In this document: one piece after another, positions 23,683-34,911 of the stretch | How the letters are laid out: each line of letters starts with the position of its first letter | Numbering within the stretch: the stretch's first letter is position 1 | Origin: RPQJ01 sp963823535 | GTDB taxonomy: Bacteria; Pseudomonadota; Gammaproteobacteria; Steroidobacterales; Steroidobacteraceae | Length of the DNA stretch: 64,000 bases | Direction: 5' to 3' | NCBI GenBank assembly: GCA_963823535.1 | Contig: CAWGLZ010000004.1 | Span: forward strand, 620,001 to 684,000 | Made by a program: the position numbers and the translations under genes | Notes under the pieces: generated by a model | Told to the model about the DNA's origin: nothing | Database searches by the model: none | What the model saw: the letters and a program-made list of their open reading frames with translations, nothing else

Positions 23683-24039
23683 ATGCTCGCCGAGTACCTG
23701 CCGATCCTGATTTTCCTCGCGGTGGCGGGCGCACTCGGAACCTTGCTGCTCGCGCTCGGCTTCCTGTTCGGCCCCTCGCGCCCCGATCCCGAGAAACTGT
23801 CGGCCTACGAGTGCGGATTCGAGGCGTTCGAGGACACGCGCATGAAGTTCGACGTGCGCTACTACCTCGTCGCGATCCTGTTCATCGTCTTCGACCTCGA
23901 GATCGCCTTCCTCTTCCCCTGGGCCGTGGCGCTCGACTCCGTCGGCGTCGTGGCCCTCGCGGCCATGGGCGTGTTCCTGCTCGTGCTGGTCGTGGGCTTC
24001 ATCTACGAATGGAAGAAGGGGGCCCTGGAATGGGACTAG
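23683..24039 (+). CDS. nuoA: NADH-quinone oxidoreductase subunit A
   Basis: 118 residues with three TM helices. It is a small membrane-arm subunit of complex I near the quinone chamber. The conserved loop SAYECGFEAFEDTRMKFDVRYY contains the family Y-E-C-G motif and the R-M-K-F-D-V-R-Y-Y segment. It is followed by FDLEIAFLFPWA, with the membrane acidic residues of E. coli NuoA. The gene opens the operon and overlaps nuoB by 10 bp. Confidence 0.97.
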   Translation: MLAEYLPILIFLAVAGALGTLLLALGFLFGPSRPDPEKLSAYECGFEAFEDTRMKFDVRYYLVAILFIVFDLEIAFLFPWAVALDSVGVVALAAMGVFLLVLVVGFIYEWKKGALEWD

Positions 24040-24512
24040 AGGCCTCCGAACTGCCCGAGCGCGGCTTCGTCACGACGACGGTCGATGCCGTCATGAACTG
24101 GGCCCGCACGGGTTCGATGTGGCCGATGACCTTCGGGCTGGCCTGCTGCGCAGTGGAGATGATGCACGCGGGGGCCGCCCGCTACGACCTCGATCGCTTC
24201 GGCATCGTCTTCCGGCCGAGCCCGCGCCAGTCCGACGTGATGATCGTCGCGGGCACCCTGGTCAACAAGATGGCGCCGGCGCTGCGCAAGGTCTACGACC
24301 AGATGCCCGAGCCGCGCTGGGTGATCTCAATGGGATCCTGCGCGAACGGCGGCGGGTACTATCACTACTCCTACGCGGTCGTGCGCGGTTGCGACCGCAT
24401 CGTTCCCGTGGACGTCTACGTGCCCGGCTGTCCGCCGACGGCCGAAGCGCTGCTGTACGGGATCATCCAGCTGCAGAAGAAGATCCACCGCACGCAGACG
24501 ATCGCCCGCTGA
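24030..24512 (+). CDS. nuoB: NADH-quinone oxidoreductase subunit B
   Basis: 160 residues. It carries cluster N2, the [4Fe-4S] centre that reduces quinone. The ligands are visible: the tandem Cys in LACCAVEMM, the Cys in MGSCANGGG and the Cys in VPGCPPTAE. The start MGLEASELPERGF is at an ATG inside the end of nuoA; the frame is open upstream, antisense to nothing, but only this start gives the family N-terminus. NuoB binds NuoD, NuoI and the membrane subunit NuoH. Confidence 0.97.
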   Translation: MGLEASELPERGFVTTTVDAVMNWARTGSMWPMTFGLACCAVEMMHAGAARYDLDRFGIVFRPSPRQSDVMIVAGTLVNKMAPALRKVYDQMPEPRWVISMGSCANGGGYYHYSYAVVRGCDRIVPVDVYVPGCPPTAEALLYGIIQLQKKIHRTQTIAR

Positions 24513-24519
24513 CCGCACC

Positions 24520-25230
24520 ATGAGCCAAGCGACGGAACAACTCGCCGGGACGCTCCTGGCGCAATTCGGAGACACGCTCGAGCGGGTCTCGTCGCGCTGC
24601 GGCGAGCTGACGTTCGAGGTGCCCTCGGCGAGCCTGGTCGACGTCTGCCGGGCGCTGCGGGACGAACCCGGATTGCGCTTCGAGCAACTCGTCGACCTCA
24701 CAGGCGTCGACTATCTCGACTACGGCCGGGTCGAGTGGGATACGCAGTCGGCCACCCGCTCCGGCTTCAGTCGGGGCGTCCAGCGAGACGGCCTCCGTGA
24801 GGCCGCTGACATGCCGCGCGAGGGCGCCGGTCGTCGGTTCGCCGTCGTCTATCACCTGCTGTCCGTCACGCACAACCGCCGGCTGCGCCTGCGGGCCTGG
24901 TGCGAGGCAGGCGAGCCGCCGCTGCTCGACTCGGTGGTCGATGTCTGGAAGGCGGCCGACTGGTACGAGCGGGAGGCGTTCGACCTCTTCGGCATCCTGT
25001 TCCGGGGACATCCGGACCTGCGGCGCATCCTCACCGACTACGGCTTCGTCGGCCATCCGTTCCGCAAGGACTTCCCGCTGATCGGCAACGTCGAGGTCCG
25101 CTACGATCCGGCCAAGGGTCGCGTGGTCTACGAACCGGTCAGCATCGAGCCGCGCACCCTCGTTCCGCGCGTCGTCCGCGAGGACAACCGCTACGATGCC
25201 GCGCTGAAGGATTCCCCGGGCCATGGCTGA
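24520..25230 (+). CDS. nuoC: NADH-quinone oxidoreductase subunit C
   Basis: 236 residues of a hydrophilic Q-module subunit (30-kDa family). The hallmark block is WYEREAFDLFGILFRGHPDLRRILTDYGF (over two lines), then HPFRKDFPLIG. An insertion of about 35 residues after YGRVEWDT (to GAGRRFAVVYHLLS) matches the longer NuoC form of some beta/gamma-proteobacteria rather than signalling damage. NuoC is a separate gene here, not fused to nuoD as in E. coli. The stop overlaps the nuoD start by 8 bp. Confidence 0.96.
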   Translation: MSQATEQLAGTLLAQFGDTLERVSSRCGELTFEVPSASLVDVCRALRDEPGLRFEQLVDLTGVDYLDYGRVEWDTQSATRSGFSRGVQRDGLREAADMPREGAGRRFAVVYHLLSVTHNRRLRLRAWCEAGEPPLLDSVVDVWKAADWYEREAFDLFGILFRGHPDLRRILTDYGFVGHPFRKDFPLIGNVEVRYDPAKGRVVYEPVSIEPRTLVPRVVREDNRYDAALKDSPGHG

Positions 25231-26476
25231 GATCCGCAGCTACACGATGAACTTCGGGCCGCAGCACCCGGCCGCGCACGGCGTGCTGCGCCTGGTGCTC
25301 GAGATGGACGGCGAGGTCGTGCAGAAGGCCGATCCGCACATCGGCCTGCTGCACCGCGGAACGGAGAAGCTGGCGGAATCGAAGCCCTTCAACCAGTCGA
25401 TCGGCTACATGGACCGGCTCGACTACGTCTCGATGATGTGCAACGAGCACGCCTACGTCATGGCCATCGAGAAGCTGCTCGGGATCGAGGTGCCGCTGCG
25501 CGCGCAGTACATCCGTGTCATGTTCGACGAGATCACGCGCATCCTGAACCACCTGATGTGGCTTGGTGCGCACGGGCTCGACATCGGCGCGATGACGATG
25601 TTCCTCTACTGCTTCCGCGAGCGCGAGGACCTCATGGACTGCTACGAGGCGGTCTCCGGCACGCGCATGCACGCGACCTACTACCGGCCCGGCGGCGTCT
25701 ACCGCGACCTGCCGGAGTCGATGCCGAAGTACCAGGTCTCGCGCTTCAAGAGCCGCAAGGACGTCGAGCGGCTGAACGGGAAGCGCTCCGGCAGCCTGCT
25801 CGATTTCATCGAGGACTTCACGGACCGCTTTCCGGCCTGCGTGGACGAGTACGAGACGCTGCTCACGGACAACCGCATCTGGAAGCAGCGCACGGTCAAC
25901 ATCGGCGTCGTCACGCCGGAGCGGGCCCTGAACCTCGGTTTCACCGGACCGATGCTGCGCGGCTCCGGCATTGCCTGGGACCTGCGCAAGAAGCAGCCGT
26001 ACGACGTGTACGGCGATCTCGACTTCGACATCCCGGTCGGCTTGAACGGCGACTGCTACGACCGTTACCTGGTACGGGTCGAGGAGATGCGTCAGTCGAA
26101 CCGCATCATCCGCCAGTGTGTCGAGTGGCTGCGCCGCAACCCGGGCCCGGTGATGCTCGACGATCACAAGGTCGCGCCGCCGCGCCGCGAGGAGATGAAG
26201 GGCGACATGGAATCGCTCATCCATCACTTCAAGCTCTTCACCGAGGGTTACTGCGTCCCGGAGGGCGAGGCGTATGCGGCAGTCGAGGCGCCCAAGGGCG
26301 AGTTCGGCATCTACCTCGTCTCGGACGGGGCCAACAAGCCCTATCGCCTGAAGTGCCGCGCGCCGGGGTTTCCGCATCTGGCCGCACTCGACGAGATGGT
26401 GTGCGGGCACATGCTGGCCGACGTGGTCGCCGTGATCGGCACGGCAGACATCGTTTTCGGGGAGATCGACCGGTGA
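25223..26476 (+). CDS. nuoD: NADH-quinone oxidoreductase subunit D
   Basis: 417 residues of the 49-kDa subunit, related to the large subunit of NiFe hydrogenases, which lines the quinone site with NuoB. The start YTMNFGPQHPAAHGVLRL and HIGLLHRGTEKLAE contain the quinone-binding His and the nearby Tyr region (YMDRLDYVSMM). The C-terminus ends in IVFGEIDR, the conserved D-R end. It is translated from inside nuoC and its stop overlaps the GTG of nuoE. Confidence 0.98.
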   Translation: MAEIRSYTMNFGPQHPAAHGVLRLVLEMDGEVVQKADPHIGLLHRGTEKLAESKPFNQSIGYMDRLDYVSMMCNEHAYVMAIEKLLGIEVPLRAQYIRVMFDEITRILNHLMWLGAHGLDIGAMTMFLYCFREREDLMDCYEAVSGTRMHATYYRPGGVYRDLPESMPKYQVSRFKSRKDVERLNGKRSGSLLDFIEDFTDRFPACVDEYETLLTDNRIWKQRTVNIGVVTPERALNLGFTGPMLRGSGIAWDLRKKQPYDVYGDLDFDIPVGLNGDCYDRYLVRVEEMRQSNRIIRQCVEWLRRNPGPVMLDDHKVAPPRREEMKGDMESLIHHFKLFTEGYCVPEGEAYAAVEAPKGEFGIYLVSDGANKPYRLKCRAPGFPHLAALDEMVCGHMLADVVAVIGTADIVFGEIDR

Positions 26477-26979
26477 GCAGCGGGAAGGCGGCCGAGGCGG
26501 CGGGCGCACTGTCGCCGCACGTGCGCGAGGAGATCGACCACTGGCTGGCGCGGTTCCCGCCGGAGCGCCGGCGATCGGCCGTCATCGCGGCACTGCACGC
26601 CGTCCAGCACGAGCAGGGCTTTCTCACCCAGGAGACGATGGATGCCGTCGCGGCCTACCTCGGGTTGCCGCCCATCCAGGTCTACGAGGTGGCGAGCTTC
26701 TATTCGATGTTCGAGACGAAGCCCTGCGGACGCCACCACATCTCGGTGTGCACCAACATCTCCTGCATGCTCTGCGGCGGAGAGGCGCTGCTGGCCCACG
26801 TCGAGAAGCGCCTCGGCATCAAGGTCGGCGAGAGCACCCCGGATGGCCGCTTCTTCCTGAAGGCAGAGGAGGAGTGCCTCGCGGCCTGCAACGGCGCGCC
26901 GATGATGATGGTCGACCACGTGTATTACGAGAACCTGACGCCCGAGAAGGTCGACAGGATCCTGGACGACCACAAGTAG
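26473..26979 (+). CDS. nuoE: NADH-quinone oxidoreductase subunit E
   Basis: 168 residues of the 24-kDa subunit of the NADH module, with a thioredoxin-like fold and a [2Fe-2S] cluster (N1a). The four ligands are C-x4-C in CTNISCML and C-x3-C in CLAACNGAP. The start is GTG 26473, which overlaps the nuoD TGA by two bases; the reading frame is open far upstream in the shadow of nuoD, so this start rests on the family length and junction. It sits with nuoF and nuoG, its partners. Confidence 0.96.
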   Translation: MSSGKAAEAAGALSPHVREEIDHWLARFPPERRRSAVIAALHAVQHEQGFLTQETMDAVAAYLGLPPIQVYEVASFYSMFETKPCGRHHISVCTNISCMLCGGEALLAHVEKRLGIKVGESTPDGRFFLKAEEECLAACNGAPMMMVDHVYYENLTPEKVDRILDDHK

Positions 26980-26988
26980 GGTGTACGC

Positions 26989-28296
26989 GTGAGCGACTGG
27001 ACCGACCGGATGAACCTCGTCTGCTTCGAGCCCCTCGGGCTCGAGCGGCCGTGGGAGCTCGAGACCTACCTCGGCATCGGCGGTTACGAGGCCTGGAAGA
27101 AGATCCTCGCCGAGCAGATGCCGCGCGAGCAGGTCATCGAGATTGTGAAGGCCTCGGGACTGCGGGGCCGCGGCGGGGCGGGTTTCCCGACCGGCCTGAA
27201 GTGGTCGTTCATGCCACGCAACGCGCCGGTGCAGAAATACGTCGTCTGCAACTCGGACGAGAGCGAGCCCGGCACCTGCCACGACCGCGACATCCTGCGC
27301 TACAACCCGCATGCCCTCATCGAGGGCATGGCCATCGGCGGCTACGCGATGGGTGCCACGGTCGGCTACAACTACATCCGCGGCGAGTTCATGGCCGAGC
27401 CCGTGCCGCGTTTCGAGGCGGCGATCAAGGAGGCTTATGCGGCCGGCCTGCTCGGCCGGAACGTGCTGGGCAGCGGCGTCGATTTCGACCTCCATACCTT
27501 CGTCGGCGCGGGCGCCTACATCTGCGGCGAGGAGACGGCCCTGCTCGAGTCCCTCGAGGGCAAGCAGGGCAAGCCGCGGTTCAAGCCGCCGTTCCCGGCC
27601 AATTTCGGTCTCTATGGCAAGCCGACGACGATCAACAATGCGCAGAGCTTCGCCTCGGTGCCGACGATCCTGCGCAAGGGCCCGGAGTGGTTTTCCGGCC
27701 TCGGCCCGGCCAATTCGGGCGGCACCGTGATCTTCTCGGTGTCGGGCCACGTGGCGAAGCCGGGCAACTTCGAGTTGCCGCTCGGCATCCCGTTCAAGGA
27801 CCTGCTCGAGATCGCTGGCGGCGTCCGTGAAGGGCGCCGGCTCAAGGCCGTGATTCCCGGTGGCTCGTCGGTCCCGGTGGTGCCGGCCGACGTGATGCTC
27901 GGCGCGAACATGGACTACGACTCGCTGAAGAAGGTCGGGTCGGCGATCGGCTCGGCCGCCGTGATCGTCATGGACGAGACGACCGACATGGTCCGTGTGC
28001 TCGAGCGCCTGTCGCGCTTCTACTACATGGAGTCCTGCGGCCAGTGCACGCCATGCCGCGAGGGCACCGGCTGGCTGAACCGTACGCTCAGGCGGATCCT
28101 GGCCGGAGAGGGTCGGCCGGAAGACGTGGACATGCTGGTCAGCGTCGCCAACAACATCGAGGGCCATACGATCTGCGCGCTCGGAGACGCCGCGGCGTGG
28201 CCGGTGCAGAGTTTCGTCAGGCACTTCCGGCACGAGTTCGAGCATTACGTCGAGCACGGCCACAGCATCGTCGAGGCGCGCGGCCGCGCGGCATGA
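26989..28296 (+). CDS. nuoF: NADH-quinone oxidoreductase subunit F
   Basis: 435 residues of the 51-kDa subunit that oxidises NADH with FMN. The nucleotide-binding segment is GLRGRGGAGFPTGLKWSF, the FMN region has CNSDESEPGTCHDRDIL, and cluster N3 is bound by ESCGQCTPCREG plus the distant Cys in HTICALGD. A GTG start at 26989 gives MSDWTDRMNLVCF; TAGGGTG just upstream acts as a weak ribosome site. It lies 9 bp after nuoE and 4 bp before nuoG. Confidence 0.97.
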   Translation: MSDWTDRMNLVCFEPLGLERPWELETYLGIGGYEAWKKILAEQMPREQVIEIVKASGLRGRGGAGFPTGLKWSFMPRNAPVQKYVVCNSDESEPGTCHDRDILRYNPHALIEGMAIGGYAMGATVGYNYIRGEFMAEPVPRFEAAIKEAYAAGLLGRNVLGSGVDFDLHTFVGAGAYICGEETALLESLEGKQGKPRFKPPFPANFGLYGKPTTINNAQSFASVPTILRKGPEWFSGLGPANSGGTVIFSVSGHVAKPGNFELPLGIPFKDLLEIAGGVREGRRLKAVIPGGSSVPVVPADVMLGANMDYDSLKKVGSAIGSAAVIVMDETTDMVRVLERLSRFYYMESCGQCTPCREGTGWLNRTLRRILAGEGRPEDVDMLVSVANNIEGHTICALGDAAAWPVQSFVRHFRHEFEHYVEHGHSIVEARGRAA

Positions 28297-28300
28297 CGGA

Positions 28301-30490
28301 ATGAGCGAAGATCTGGTCAACATCGAAGTCGACGGCGTGCCCGTCCAGGCGCCGAAGGGTGCCATGATCATCCAGGCCACGGATGCGCAGGGCGCATACG
28401 TGCCGCGCTTCTGCTACCACGAGAAGCTGTCGATCGCGGCGAACTGCCGCATGTGCCTCGTCGAGGTCGAGAAGGCGCCGAAGCCGCTGCCAGCCTGTGC
28501 CACGCCGGTCGCGGAGGGGATGAAGATCTTCACCCGGTCGCCACGGGCCATCGCCGCCCAGAAGGCGACGATGGAGTTCCTGCTCATCAATCACCCGCTC
28601 GACTGCCCGATCTGCGACCAGGGCGGGGAATGCGAGTTGCAGGACCTCGCGATGGGCTTCGGGCGCGACGTCGCCCGCTACAGCGAGCGCAAGCGGGTCG
28701 TCCGGGACCAGAACCTCGGACCGCTGGTCTCCACCGACATGACGCGCTGCATCCACTGCACCCGCTGCGTGCGCTTCGGCGAGGAGATCACCGGGATCCC
28801 GGAACTCGGCACCGTCGGGCGGGGCGACCGCATGCAGATCTCGACCTACATCGAGAAGAGCGTCGACCACGAGCTGTCGGGCAACATCATCGACCTGTGC
28901 CCGGTCGGTGCGCTGAACAACAAGCCCTATCGCTACCGCGCGCGGTCGTGGGAGATGACGCAGCATCCGCTCGTCTCCCCGCACGACTGCGCCGGCACCA
29001 ACCTTGCGGGCCACGTGCTGCGAGGCCGGCTGATGCGGGTGGTGCCGCGCGCGAACGACGACATCAACGAGAGCTGGATCGCTGACCGGGACCGCTTCAG
29101 CTGCGAAGGCCTGTACACCGACGATCGCGCGCACGCGCCGATGGTCCGGGAGGCGGGCGGCTGGCGGGAAGTCGACTGGGAGACGGCGCTAGAGGCCGCT
29201 GCGAACGGGCTGCGCAAGGTCGTCGAGGAACACGGGCCCGGCCAGCTCGGGGTGCTGGTGTCGCCGGCTGCTTCGGTCGAGGAGGGCCGCCTGGCGGCGC
29301 GAATCGCGCGCGGGCTCGGATCCGACAACGTCGACCACCGGCTGCGTCGAGTCGATTTCCGCGACCCGTCGGGCGATCCGATCGCGCCGCTGCTCGGCGT
29401 CGGGATCGCGGAACTCGAGCGTGCCTCGGGCCTGCTTCTCGTTGGCTCGGACGTCCGCCGGGAAGTGCCGATCATTGCGCACCGCATTCGCAAGGGTGTC
29501 GTCCACGGTGCCCTGCGGGTCGCCTGCGTGAACCCGCGGCCGATCGACCTGCTGTTCCCCATCGAGGCCGGCCTCGTCAGCAACGGCTACGGCATGGCGC
29601 AGCACCTGGCGGCGATCATCGTGGCGGTGCTGCGCACGGCGGGCCGTGCGGTGCCCGCGTCGCTCGCCGCGGCGCTCGAAGGCGTCGTGCCGGGGCCGGA
29701 TCACGAGCGCGTGGCGAGCATGCTCACCGACGGTGAATTGCGGGTCGTCCTGCTCGGCGCACAGGCCGAGCGCCACGCCTCCTACTCGGAGATCCGGGCA
29801 CTGGCAACGGCGCTGGCCGAGGTCTCGGGTGCGCGCCTGGGATACCTGCCCGAGGGCGCCAACGCGGTCGGCGCGTCGCTGGCGGGCGTGATGCCGCATC
29901 GCGGGGTGGGCGGCCGCCCCACGGCGCGACCGGGCCTGCCCGGCGCCGAGATGCTCGGCGAGCGACTCAAGGCGTACATGCTCGTGGGAGGCATCGAATC
30001 GACGGACGTCGTGCCGTCACAGACGTTCGCGCCTGCGATGCAGGCCGCGCAGTGCGTGGTCGCGCTGACGCCCTATGCCGGGGCAGAGCAACTGGCGTGC
30101 GCGAGCGTGATCCTGCCGGTCGCCGCCTTCGCCGAGACGTCCGGCACCTGGATCAACGTCGAGGGCCGCTGGCAGAGCGTGCCGGGTGCGGCGCGTCCGC
30201 CGGGCCAGGCGCGGCCGGCCTGGAAGGTGCTTCGAGTGCTCGGCAACCTGCTCGGACTGGGCGGGTTCGAGTACCTGAGCTCCGAAGACGTACGGGACGA
30301 ACTGCGGGGTGAACTGGACGAGTACGCGCCTGGCGAGAGCGCCGGTGGCGCGTTTGCGCTCGGCCGCCTCGCCGCGCTCGACGTGACTCGCGACGTCGGG
30401 CTCTACGCGGTGGATGCCGTCGTGCGCCGGTCGCAGCCGCTGCAGGAGACGCGCGAAGGTCGGTCCGCCGGGCCGGGTGGTGCCGCATGA
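28301..30490 (+). CDS. nuoG: NADH-quinone oxidoreductase subunit G
   Basis: 729 residues of the 75-kDa subunit with the electron wire. The N-terminal [2Fe-2S] ligands are in RFCYHEKLSIAANCRMC and LPACATP. The His-Cys3 cluster N5 is in HPLDCPICDQGGECELQD, and the [4Fe-4S] cluster N4 in CIHCTRCVRFGEEI with a late Cys in IDLCPVGAL. The C-terminal two thirds is a molybdopterin-oxidoreductase-like domain without cofactor, shorter than in E. coli NuoG (about 900 aa) but normal for this group. Its stop overlaps nuoH by 4 bp. Confidence 0.96.
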   Translation: MSEDLVNIEVDGVPVQAPKGAMIIQATDAQGAYVPRFCYHEKLSIAANCRMCLVEVEKAPKPLPACATPVAEGMKIFTRSPRAIAAQKATMEFLLINHPLDCPICDQGGECELQDLAMGFGRDVARYSERKRVVRDQNLGPLVSTDMTRCIHCTRCVRFGEEITGIPELGTVGRGDRMQISTYIEKSVDHELSGNIIDLCPVGALNNKPYRYRARSWEMTQHPLVSPHDCAGTNLAGHVLRGRLMRVVPRANDDINESWIADRDRFSCEGLYTDDRAHAPMVREAGGWREVDWETALEAAANGLRKVVEEHGPGQLGVLVSPAASVEEGRLAARIARGLGSDNVDHRLRRVDFRDPSGDPIAPLLGVGIAELERASGLLLVGSDVRREVPIIAHRIRKGVVHGALRVACVNPRPIDLLFPIEAGLVSNGYGMAQHLAAIIVAVLRTAGRAVPASLAAALEGVVPGPDHERVASMLTDGELRVVLLGAQAERHASYSEIRALATALAEVSGARLGYLPEGANAVGASLAGVMPHRGVGGRPTARPGLPGAEMLGERLKAYMLVGGIESTDVVPSQTFAPAMQAAQCVVALTPYAGAEQLACASVILPVAAFAETSGTWINVEGRWQSVPGAARPPGQARPAWKVLRVLGNLLGLGGFEYLSSEDVRDELRGELDEYAPGESAGGAFALGRLAALDVTRDVGLYAVDAVVRRSQPLQETREGRSAGPGGAA

Positions 30491-31545
30491 TCGACGCCAT
30501 CGCCGGGACCTGGGCTGCCTGGCCGGACTGGGCACGCGTCACGCTGACCGCGCTGGGACAGATCCTGGCCGTGACCATCGTGGTCATCCTGTGCGTCGCC
30601 TACATGACGCTGGCCGAGCGCAAGATCATCGGCTACATGCAGGCACGCATCGGCCCGAACCGCGTCGGCCCGAAGGGGTTGTTGCAGCCGTTCGCCGACG
30701 TGCTGAAGCTGCTCGTCAAGGAAGTGGTCGTTCCCGCCCGGTCGAACCGCTTCCTGTTCGTCGGCGCGCCGCTCCTCGCGCTTACGCCGGCCTTCGCCGC
30801 GTGGGCGGTGATCTCGCTGTGGCCCGGCTTCGCCGTGGCGGACGTCGACGCCGGCGTGCTCTACGTGCTGGCGCTCGCCGGCTTCGGCGCCTACGGCATC
30901 ATCCTCGCCGGCTGGGCGGCCAACTCGAAGTACGCGTTCCTCGGCGCGATGCGCTCGGCCGCGCAGATCGTGGCCTACGAGATCGCGATGGGCTTCGCGC
31001 TCGTCGGCGTGGTGATGGCGGCCGGCACGCTCAACCTGGGCAAGATCGTCGAGGGGCAGTCCGGCGGCCCGCTGTCCTGGTACTGGCTGTGGCTCTTCCC
31101 GCTGTTCCTCGTCTACTTCATCTCGGGCGTTGCCGAGACCAACCGGGCACCGTTCGACGTCGCCGAGGGCGAGTCCGAGATCGTGGCGGGCTTCCACGTC
31201 GAGTACTCGGGCATCGCGTTCGCGCTGTTCTTCCTGACCGAATACGCGAACATGATTCTGGTCGCGGCGCTGACGTCCACGTTCTTCTTCGGCGGCTGGC
31301 TGTCCCCGTTCGAAGGCTACCCGCTGGTGGGCGGCACCTTCCTGGCGGAACCGGGGCTGCACTGGCTGGTGCTGAAGATGGCCTTCTTCCTGTTCTGCTT
31401 CCTGTGGTTCCGCGCCACTTTCCCGCGCTACCGCTACGACCAGATCATGCGGCTCGGCTGGAAGGTATTCATCCCGGTGACCCTCGTCTGGCTGTGCGTC
31501 GAGGCCGCGCTGTGGTTCTACAAGATCGGGCCGTGGGCCGCGTGA
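30487..31545 (+). CDS. nuoH: NADH-quinone oxidoreductase subunit H
   Basis: 352 residues with about eight TM helices. NuoH joins the membrane arm to the Q-module and forms the quinone tunnel with NuoB and NuoD. The family motifs are ERKIIGYMQARIGPNRVGP near residue 42, KEVVVPARSN, the acidic loop SGVAETNRAPFDVAEGESEIV, and WFRATFPRYRYDQIMRLGWK at the C-terminal end. All functional carboxylates in the E-x-N-R-x-P-F-D segment are present. Confidence 0.97.
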   Translation: MIDAIAGTWAAWPDWARVTLTALGQILAVTIVVILCVAYMTLAERKIIGYMQARIGPNRVGPKGLLQPFADVLKLLVKEVVVPARSNRFLFVGAPLLALTPAFAAWAVISLWPGFAVADVDAGVLYVLALAGFGAYGIILAGWAANSKYAFLGAMRSAAQIVAYEIAMGFALVGVVMAAGTLNLGKIVEGQSGGPLSWYWLWLFPLFLVYFISGVAETNRAPFDVAEGESEIVAGFHVEYSGIAFALFFLTEYANMILVAALTSTFFFGGWLSPFEGYPLVGGTFLAEPGLHWLVLKMAFFLFCFLWFRATFPRYRYDQIMRLGWKVFIPVTLVWLCVEAALWFYKIGPWAA

Positions 31546-31552
31546 GACAGCC

Positions 31553-32032
31553 ATGAGAAGCGTCCTCAAGACATTTTTCCTCTACGAGCTGCTGCTCGGC
31601 CTGTCGGTCACGCTGAAGAACCTCTTCGCGCCGAAGGTCACGATCCAGTACCCCGAGGAGAAGACGCCGCAGTCGCCGCGCTTCCGCGGCCTGCACGCGC
31701 TGCGCCGTTACCCGAACGGACAGGAACGCTGCATCGCCTGCAAGCTCTGCGAGGCCGTGTGCCCGGCACTGGCGATCACGATCGAATCCGACGTGAGCGA
31801 CGACGGCACGCGCCGCACCACGCGCTACGACATCGACCTCTTCAAGTGCATCTACTGCGGCTTCTGCGAGGAGGCCTGCCCGGTGGACGCGATCGTCGAG
31901 ACGCGACTGCACGAGTACCACATGGAGAACCGGGGCGAGAACATCATGACCAAGGACAAGCTGCTCGCCGTGGGTGAGCGCTACGAGGCCATGATCGCCG
32001 CGGACAAGGCGGCCGACGCCGAGTACCGCTGA
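31553..32032 (+). CDS. nuoI: NADH-quinone oxidoreductase subunit I
   Basis: 159 residues of the TYKY subunit with two [4Fe-4S] clusters (N6a, N6b). The ferredoxin motifs are CIACKLCEAVCP and CIYCGFCEEACP, each C-x2-C-x2-C-x3-C. An amphipathic N-terminus (TFFLYELLLGLSVTLKNLF) anchors it at the membrane. It starts 7 bp after nuoH. Confidence 0.97.
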   Translation: MRSVLKTFFLYELLLGLSVTLKNLFAPKVTIQYPEEKTPQSPRFRGLHALRRYPNGQERCIACKLCEAVCPALAITIESDVSDDGTRRTTRYDIDLFKCIYCGFCEEACPVDAIVETRLHEYHMENRGENIMTKDKLLAVGERYEAMIAADKAADAEYR

Positions 32033-32047
32033 GCGAGCATACACAGC

Positions 32048-32650
32048 ATGATCGTCAACCTGCTCTTCTACGTCTTCGGCGCCGTCCTCGTGCTCGCGGC
32101 GCTGGGGGTGATCACCGCGCGCAACCCGGTGCACTGCGCGCTGTTCCTGGTCTTCGCCTTCCTGAACAGCGCGGTCATCTGGCTGCTGCTCGAGGCCGAG
32201 TTCCTCGCCCTGACGCTGGTCGTGGTCTATGTCGGCGCGGTCATGGTCCTGTGGCTGTTCGTCGTCATGATGATGGACATCGACGTCGCGAAGCTGCGGC
32301 AGGGCTTCACGCGCTACGCACCGCTCGGGGCGCTGGTCGCGCTGATCGTCGTGGCGCAGATCGGCCTGGTGGTCTGGGTGCGCGGACTCGGCCTGGAGGC
32401 GGCGCCCGAGTCGCTGCCGAAACCGGCCGGGTATTCGAACACGGCGGAGCTCGGCCAGCTCCTGTACACGGAATACCTCTATCCCTTCGAGGTCGCGGCC
32501 GTGATCCTGCTGGTCGCCATCGTGGCGGCGATCACGCTCACCATGCGGCGTCGACCGGGCCAGAAGCTGCAGGACGTCGGTCGTCAGGTCGCGGTGCGTG
32601 CACGGGACCGGATCCGCGTGGTCAAGATGGACGCGGAGGGCAGGCAATGA
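32048..32650 (+). CDS. nuoJ: NADH-quinone oxidoreductase subunit J
   Basis: 200 residues with five TM helices. The third helix region VVVYVGAVMVLWLFVVMM contains the conserved Y-V-G-A motif that forms the pi-bulge helix involved in coupling. The C-terminal cytoplasmic tail is basic. The stop overlaps the nuoK ATG (AATGA). Confidence 0.95.
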   Translation: MIVNLLFYVFGAVLVLAALGVITARNPVHCALFLVFAFLNSAVIWLLLEAEFLALTLVVVYVGAVMVLWLFVVMMMDIDVAKLRQGFTRYAPLGALVALIVVAQIGLVVWVRGLGLEAAPESLPKPAGYSNTAELGQLLYTEYLYPFEVAAVILLVAIVAAITLTMRRRPGQKLQDVGRQVAVRARDRIRVVKMDAEGRQ

Positions 32651-32952
32651 TCCCGCTGTCGCACGTCCTGCTGCTCTCGGGGATCCTCTTCAGCCTGAGC
32701 GTCGCGGGCATCTTCATCAACCGCAAGAACGTCCTGCTGCTGCTGATGTGCATCGAACTGATGCTGCTGTCCGTGAATTTCAACTTCATCGCCTTTTCGC
32801 ACTACCTGGGCGACCTGTCCGGGCAGGTGTTCGTGTTCTTCATCCTGACGGTCGCCGCGGCCGAGTCGGCGATCGGGCTGGCGATCCTGGTGGTCCTGTT
32901 CCGGCAGCGCCGCAGCATCGACGTCGAAGACCTCGACGCGATGAGGGGTTGA
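32647..32952 (+). CDS. nuoK: NADH-quinone oxidoreductase subunit K
   Basis: 101 residues, three TM helices, homologous to MrpC. The two membrane glutamates used in proton transfer are in CIELMLLSVNFNF and AAAESAIGLAILV. The reading frame is open upstream but the ATG at 32647 gives the exact family length. It is followed by nuoL after 3 bp. Confidence 0.96.
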   Translation: MIPLSHVLLLSGILFSLSVAGIFINRKNVLLLLMCIELMLLSVNFNFIAFSHYLGDLSGQVFVFFILTVAAAESAIGLAILVVLFRQRRSIDVEDLDAMRG

Positions 32953-32955
32953 GCC

Positions 32956-34908
<1,953 letters not shown>

Positions 34909-34911
34909 CCC